Source: Hyphomicrobiales bacterium
Lineage (GTDB): Bacteria; Pseudomonadota; Alphaproteobacteria; Rhizobiales; Rhizobiaceae
NCBI GenBank assembly: GCA_900471925.1
Contig: UCGV01000009.1
Coordinates: 119,528-183,527 of the forward strand
DNA length: 64,000 nucleotides
Direction: 5' to 3'
Of this stretch, positions 59,832 to 64,000 are shown piece by piece; positions within the stretch are counted from its first letter, which is position 1, and each line of letters starts with the position of its first letter. The position numbers and the translations under genes were made by a program. Under the pieces are notes generated by a model that made no database searches, had not been told where the DNA came from, and saw nothing but the letters and a program-made list of their open reading frames with translations.

Positions 59832-60546
59832 TTTCGCCCGCGCCCCCGGATCGGGAACGAAGACCCGAAGGTCTGTTTGCAGCTCAGGGTCAATTGGAGT
59901 GACGCCCGACCTTCCATGCAACAGGTCGCTGCCCGGCCCCGTGAATCGGAATTCCCATGCACGCTAGTATCGCACATCCACTTGATTAAGCGTCCAACCT
60001 CCGTCGACCCCGAAGGTTGCCCGGTCATTTAGCACGCGTCGAGATCAGCGAGGCAGGACATTATTTCGGCGATTTCCTCTGGATCGGCACAGTTTTCAAA
60101 AGGCTGCGATTGAATAAGTAACCACTCCAGCCCGGGGAGGCTCAGTGTACCGTTTTGAGCTGCTCGCTCTCACCGCCATTTCCAAGGGGCGTGCAACAAT
60201 CAAAAATTAATCTAATGCATGCATATCGGTGGAACATTCAATGTTGCTAATAAGGTGATTCCCCGCCGATCCACAACTCTCGTCCGACATGAGGACAACG
60301 GATGTAGATCGCGGGAATGCGCGCGTTTCCTTCAATTCAAATCTCCGGAACGCGGGTGCGTTTCGGTCCCTGGTGTTGGAGGACTTCAATGCAGTTTTAT
60401 AAATCCGCTTTAGCCGCAATGACCTTCACCCGACCCTTGAGATCATCATTCGCGAAAGTGGCGTCGGGTTGCGCCGGCGAAAGCGCGACGATCTTGGGAT
60501 CGCATTGATCGAGTCCTGAGGTTTATCGGCCTGCTGCATTGGCTTT
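59832..60546. other. 715-base gap without a recognised gene
   Basis: Short open frames on both strands look non-coding. No clear repeat, terminator or RNA was recognised. The stretch 60200-60240 is AT-richer. It separates the amylase gene from the convergent hipA. Confidence 0.4.
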
Positions 60547-61851
60547 CTAGTGATGTTTCCCAGGCTCGCCTCTGACTTCGGCCACCAGGGTCAGCGTATC
60601 CAAACGGTTGAGCAACCTCGCCGCTTTTTCCGCCCCCAGCAGATCGGGAGCAACCGATGGCCATGTCTCGAGTGCCCGGATGACGGCCGTTTTGACTTCG
60701 TGAAGGATCAGTCTGGGATCAAGTCGCAGGAAGCTTGCGACGCGCTCAAAGCGGTGAAGATTGACGCTCTCGAAATTGTGCGTTTTGACAAAGCGGAGCG
60801 CCATCGTGTCGCTGGGCTGAAAAAGGACTGTGGGCACGATATCGTAGGCGGGTGAAAGCCGGATTTCCCCCGCTCTCGGGAACAAGAACGACCAGTTCTT
60901 GAGATGATTGTCTCCATTGCCAAGCAATATGTCGGCGACGACGCGGCGAATGGCTTCCAGGATGTCGTCTCGATGATCTGAGCTGAAACGACGAACCATG
61001 TTGATGACCGTTTCGGTCGTTGCCATCGTATATTTCCGATCGCCGATGGCTCCTATGACCTGGCCGGCATCCTCGATGTGAATTCTGCCGCCCTCTTGCG
61101 ACCGGTCAAACCGATCCACGACCAGCACATTCTCTCCATGGCTGAGGAGTTCAGACGGTATGTCGCTTATCGCTTCACGCGATACAAGTCGGCATCGTGC
61201 GGTCCTAACACCAATCATCGCGGCCATTTGCATCGCTGCATATTCGGCCTCCGGAAGACCGGGAAATTGTTCGCTGGCAATCTTTATGATACAGCGGCCG
61301 GACTCGCCGCGGGCGGGTGCCGTGAGGCGGTCGCCCACGGGATTGCCTGTAAACTTGAGTTGGACGCCGGCGAGCGAGAACTTGACGGTGCCCCGTGGGA
61401 GCGGCGCCTTCAATCCCTGGATCCTGTGAAAATCGAGGGGGCCTGCGGACTGCGGCACGCCAGTTTCCGGGACAACGAAGATTGCGCCCGGCAAGTCGGC
61501 GCCGAGCCGCGTCAGAACGTCAAACTCGTCGTGATCGCCCGGGCCCATTTCCGACATGACCAGCTCTCTCAGCGCGCCTTCCGGCAGCAGGCCCGAAAAC
61601 CACGGCGGCAATGTCCCATGGAGTCCAATTTTATCTCCACGGCTGGCCAGCCGGTCGCGCGTCTTGCCCTCATCGTCCGGATCATACCATCCGAGACTGA
61701 GGATCGGACGGGAGGTGTCGCGCAGGAAGCGCTCTGCCACTACGAAGGACACTGCGCCATCGCCATCGCGCGTCAGGGTCCCTGCTCTGACGGTGCCACG
61801 CTCCTGATCCAGGATGAAGACGCCGAGAACAGCCGCTGTTTTTGCCATCAT
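60547..61851 (-). CDS. hipA: HipA-type Ser/Thr kinase toxin
   Basis: A 434-residue protein of standard HipA length. The N-terminal HipA_1 region covers LSFLG-like strands and GLLPEGALRELVMSEMG. The kinase core follows, with VKFSLAGVQLKFTGN (the P-loop-like phosphoacceptor region with Ser) and catalytic DILLGNGDNHLKNWSFLF (Asp in NGDNHLKN). LSPAYDIVPT is the metal-binding DxxP block. HipA phosphorylates a tRNA synthetase in E. coli and causes dormancy; the target here is unknown. Its start overlaps the hipB stop by four bases (ATGA). Confidence 0.93.
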   Translation of the reverse strand: MMAKTAAVLGVFILDQERGTVRAGTLTRDGDGAVSFVVAERFLRDTSRPILSLGWYDPDDEGKTRDRLASRGDKIGLHGTLPPWFSGLLPEGALRELVMSEMGPGDHDEFDVLTRLGADLPGAIFVVPETGVPQSAGPLDFHRIQGLKAPLPRGTVKFSLAGVQLKFTGNPVGDRLTAPARGESGRCIIKIASEQFPGLPEAEYAAMQMAAMIGVRTARCRLVSREAISDIPSELLSHGENVLVVDRFDRSQEGGRIHIEDAGQVIGAIGDRKYTMATTETVINMVRRFSSDHRDDILEAIRRVVADILLGNGDNHLKNWSFLFPRAGEIRLSPAYDIVPTVLFQPSDTMALRFVKTHNFESVNLHRFERVASFLRLDPRLILHEVKTAVIRALETWPSVAPDLLGAEKAARLLNRLDTLTLVAEVRGEPGKHH

Positions 61852-62198
61852 CTCTCCTCGGGGTCGATATCATCGAGATCGATGAACAGGTCGTCGAACG
61901 CCGAGGATGGTTGTGCCGACTGCCGCAAGGGGGCAGGATCGTGTTCGATGAAGGGGCGCAGCTCGGACACGCGTGATTTCGGCACGAGGACCGGTACGAG
62001 ATCAAGAGCGTCACAGAGTTCCACAAAAAGAGTGAGCCGGTCCCGTCCGAGACGGTTGGTCGCCAGATCGCGTTCCAGTTCCGATATGCGCGCGCGGTTG
62101 CGTCCCACCCGGGTGGCGAGATCAGGCTGGCTCAGACCGCGCCGACGCCGCGCTGCGAGCAGCTGTTGACCGAGATAGTTGAAAATGGAGGACATCAT
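61848..62198 (-). CDS. hipB: HipB-type antitoxin, HTH regulator
   Basis: A 116-residue Xre-type DNA-binding protein. IFNYLGQQLLAARRRRGLSQ and PDLATRVGRNRARISELERD, then LATNRLGRDRLTLFVELCDA, form the helix-turn-helix in residues ~3-65. VPVLVPKSRVSELRPF and an acidic C-terminal tail (DDLFIDLDDIDPEE) follow and probably contact HipA. The gene order antitoxin then toxin with a 4-base overlap is classic. One of four operator-like palindromes abuts its start codon, implying strong autorepression. Confidence 0.92.
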   Translation of the reverse strand: MMSSIFNYLGQQLLAARRRRGLSQPDLATRVGRNRARISELERDLATNRLGRDRLTLFVELCDALDLVPVLVPKSRVSELRPFIEHDPAPLRQSAQPSSAFDDLFIDLDDIDPEER

Positions 62199-62305
62199 GC
62201 GGCATTCCGATTTTTAACACACAAAAGAGCGGTATTCCGCATTTGCTGCTTTTAGCCGAATGAGCGGAATTCCGCAAGTGTCGCTCACGTAGAGCGGAAT
62301 TCCGT
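62199..62305. promoter_or_regulatory. hipBA operator array, four GCGG-N4-CCGC-type palindromes
   Basis: Four sites match GCGGNATTCCGN: 62199-62210 (GCGGCATTCCGA, touching the hipB start codon), 62229-62240 (GCGGTATTCCGC), 62264-62275 (GCGGAATTCCGC, perfect) and 62294-62305 (GCGGAATTCCGT). Start-to-start spacing is 30, 35 and 30 bases, about three helical turns. They are expected to bind HipB dimers and HipAB complexes. Confidence 0.82.
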
Positions 62306-62531
62306 TCATAATAATAGTGATCTTTTGTGAGCTGGACGACCCGACCGGATAAGTTTTGCCAACGTGGGCGGCTGTCCCGGAATTTAAGCTTCGAACCCAG
62401 TGATCGCTACTGGCGCCTGACCAGCCGTCAGGGCGCGCTCCCGGTTTGGAAGACTTTGTGCTCGCAAACACCGCGCTGAAGCGGTCGGAGCTGCGTCGTA
62501 TCGAAAGTCGAACGTTCAAAGGCGGGGCAAA
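62306..62531. other. Region upstream of the hipBA operators
   Basis: No gene or further repeat was recognised here. The hipBA promoter is likely inside or at the edge of the operator array instead. Confidence 0.3.
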
Positions 62532-62888
62532 ATGGCGAATGAAAGCACGGGAATTGACACGAACCTCGCGGTCCTATGCGATGTGATCTTGAGCGACTGG
62601 CTCGCCCAGGGGCAAGAGGGTTTTGAAATCCGTGCGTTTCGCTATGAGTTGCTGATGCATTACAAATCGGCTGGCCTGGAGGTGCCACCGGAAATTGCAG
62701 ATCCTGGCCGTTTGGTCCCGGCCCGCCGCCATCCGATCGCGCTTCCGGGCGGCCGTGATGCGCATAGGCAGACAGCCGATCTCGCCGACGAATCGATTTT
62801 CCCTTGGGATCGCCGCCTGGTCGCCCCAATCTCGGTAGCCAAAGTCCTTTCCCCGCGGCGTCGCAGACGTTGTCTTGCTATTGGTTAA
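62532..62888 (+). CDS. Hypothetical protein, possibly truncated
   Basis: A 118-residue frame beginning MANESTGIDTNLAVLCDVIL. The first ~60 residues (SDWLAQGQEGFEIRAFRYEL; MHYKSAGLEVPPEIADPGR) look like real protein with helices. The remainder is Arg/Pro-rich (LSPRRRRRC) and looks out of frame or random. No family is recognised. It may be the start of a gene cut or frameshifted near 62720. Confidence 0.3.
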   Translation: MANESTGIDTNLAVLCDVILSDWLAQGQEGFEIRAFRYELLMHYKSAGLEVPPEIADPGRLVPARRHPIALPGGRDAHRQTADLADESIFPWDRRLVAPISVAKVLSPRRRRRCLAIG

Positions 62889-63085
62889 AGGCCAATGCGA
62901 AGGCCAGCAAGGTCGTCGCCTGACCGCTCAAGGTGAGAGCCGATCGGCCGATTGGGCGGCTCTTGGGTGCGCGCGCCCCCGGGCCACTGCATGCGGCGCA
63001 GTCCCCAAACCGCGTCGGGTCGTATGGGCGTGGCGTGGAACCAACAGCGCCACGCGTTGTTCTTTGCTGAAAGAGGAGAAGAACG

Positions 63086-63539
63086 ATGTCAAACGTCCTG
63101 CGTGGCGGCGGCGACGCCCCCAACAATGCCACAAGCCCCTAATAGATTTGGCAAATCTGTGGAAAGCGCCGCTCAGATGCGAGACGCACGGGCGCAAGCC
63201 GAGCCGGGCGAGATCGGCGAGACACTGAACCTCTACCGGCTAGAACCGATCGCGGCAGCCGAGGATCCACGATGGGGCGGCAGTCCTAACCGCGGTGTCC
63301 TCGTTGTGGCTGCTCGCACGGCCGGTGATGCGCGTGTCGTGGCGGCCGGGCGCGAACTTGATTTCATGGAAGTCGACGCTGGGCCAGCAGAAGACGTCAC
63401 GACGATCAACGCAAGCGTGTTCCGGGACGACAAACTCTACACGGTGATCGAAATCGATCGCAATCGTACGGATCTTACAAGGGGCGTGGTTGACGGCGAA
63501 GTCTCAGTCGCAACGATCCTTCCCGTGCAAATCGACTAG
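63086..63539 (+). pseudogene. Conserved-looking hypothetical gene, possibly frameshifted near its start
   Basis: An ATG at 63086 has the strong ribosome site AAGAGGAGAAG but its frame (MSNVLRGGGDAPNNATSP) stops at 63142. The next frame (+1) then runs to 63539 with good coding character: SAAQMRDARAQAEPGEIGET, LNLYRLEPIAAAEDPRWGGS, GELDFMEVD-like and VTTINASVFRDDKLYTVIEI. The ATG at 63126 in that frame lacks a ribosome site. Either a single-base indel broke one gene near 63140, or the short ORF is a leader peptide. Function is unknown. Confidence 0.4.
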
Positions 63540-63839
63540 GCGCCGATCCTTGGCGATCGCTTTGACAAGGGCTGCGACCGTGATGGCCGGCAGCTATTGC
63601 CCTTCGCCACTTTCCTCAAGCCCGTTGAAAAATCATCCGAAAGATTTCAGTGCGCTATCAGCCATACTCGAATTGCTCTACGAGCGAACGATGGCTTCGC
63701 CATCGCAAATAGGATCGTTCGTGGGCGCCCTAACCCCATCGCCTCGAACGGTCCTATCGGTCTGGGCCTTGCCAAGCGAAGCGACGACTTAGCGTCGGAT
63801 CTTGATCTGCGATAGGCAAACGTGTCGCTTCCCGCGTCG
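63540..63839. other. 300-base gap with a nested hairpin
   Basis: No gene is supported. The only clear feature is the nested inverted repeat at 63685-63721. Confidence 0.4.
63685..63721. repeat. Nested inverted repeat
   Basis: The outer arms CGAACGAT (63685-63692) and ATCGTTCG (63714-63721) enclose GATGGC-TTC-GCCATC (63690-63704), a six-base stem with a three-base loop. The inner and outer arms overlap by three bases, so the two hairpins exclude each other in part. No T-run follows. Confidence 0.6.
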
Positions 63840-63845
63840 ACTGAG

Positions 63846-64000
63846 CCAGCTTTCGGGCGGCCAGAGCCAGCGCGTCGCGATCGGGCGCGCCAAAAAGCCT
63901 TTCTCTTCGACGAGCCGCTCTCCAATCTCGATGCCGAGTTGCGCGTGAAGATGCGCGGGGAATTGATCAGTCTTCACCGGCGGCTGAAATCGACGATGGT
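63846..64000 (+). pseudogene. Decayed ABC transporter ATPase fragment (UgpC/MalK type), cut by window edge
   Basis: One frame gives [17 protein letters not shown], the signature motif. After about eight bases the homology resumes in another frame as [20 protein letters not shown] and [14 protein letters not shown], the Walker B and following helix of MalK-type ATPases. The residues normally between the two (IVRDPKV) are missing and the frame is shifted. No Walker A is visible upstream. The fragment runs off the right edge. Confidence 0.7.

Noticed and set aside
1..64000. CRISPR array, rRNA genes or replication (repABC) genes
   Set aside because: No regularly spaced direct repeats, rRNA-like sequence or RepA/B/C-like proteins were seen on either strand.

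Overview
The window looks like accessory DNA, most likely plasmid-borne, of a member of the Rhizobiaceae (Rhizobium/Agrobacterium type). The reasons are the style of the VirB/VirD4 conjugation machinery, the rhizobial IS elements, the alphaproteobacterial sugar ABC transporters and regulators, and a hipBA module. No replication or partition genes lie in the window, so plasmid versus integrative element cannot be settled from this sequence. No rRNA gene, complete tRNA gene or CRISPR array was seen.

Bases 1-15340 hold a surface polysaccharide cluster, all on the + strand. It contains the end of an N-acetyl sugar amidotransferase (WbpG/LfnA/WbuX type), an O-acyltransferase, three enzymes for UDP-N-acetyl-L-fucosamine (FnlA-FnlB-FnlC), a WbuB-like glycosyltransferase, a further glycosyltransferase, an MsbA/PglK-like ABC half-transporter, two GT-B-like proteins of unknown specificity, and a Wzy/WaaL-like polymerase or ligase. 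The set points to an O-antigen or exopolysaccharide containing L-FucNAc or its acetamidino form.

Bases 15340-20130 are a nest of mobile DNA. There is an IS66 end remnant and an apparently intact IS3-family element with a canonical A_AAA_AAG frameshift site. A complete IS66 element follows, with a perfect 8-bp target duplication inside a second IS3-family transposase gene. A broken IS110 transposase start closes the region. A Tat-exported beta-helix protein, a tRNA-Val-like remnant and an MNT-HEPN fusion protein come next, up to 23.1 kb.

Bases 23.7-42.8 kb form a conjugation module. MobC and a MOBP-like relaxase are on +. VirD4, VirB11, B10, B9, B8, B6, a small lipoprotein, B5, a lytic transglycosylase with VirB5-like ends, B4, B3, B2 and VirB1 form a head-to-tail set on -. 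Divergent from virB1 are three overlapping genes for exported staphylococcal-nuclease-fold proteins, a TrbM/KikA-like protein and an Xre-type regulator. The intergenic region holds nested inverted repeats.

Bases 43.3-59.8 kb are catabolic. A ribose-type ABC transporter operon with an AHL-lactonase-like hydrolase is divergent from a LacI-family regulator, with two matching operator palindromes between them. An extra copy of ribosomal protein S21 follows, flanked by gene debris. A second operon (periplasmic protein, two permeases, D-mannonate dehydratase, ATPase) is divergent from a GntR/FCD regulator and suggests uronate or glucuronide use. An intracellular alpha-amylase lies downstream.

Bases 60.5-64 kb carry hipBA with four regularly spaced operator palindromes, a possibly frameshifted conserved-looking gene, a nested hairpin and a decayed ABC ATPase fragment at the right edge.
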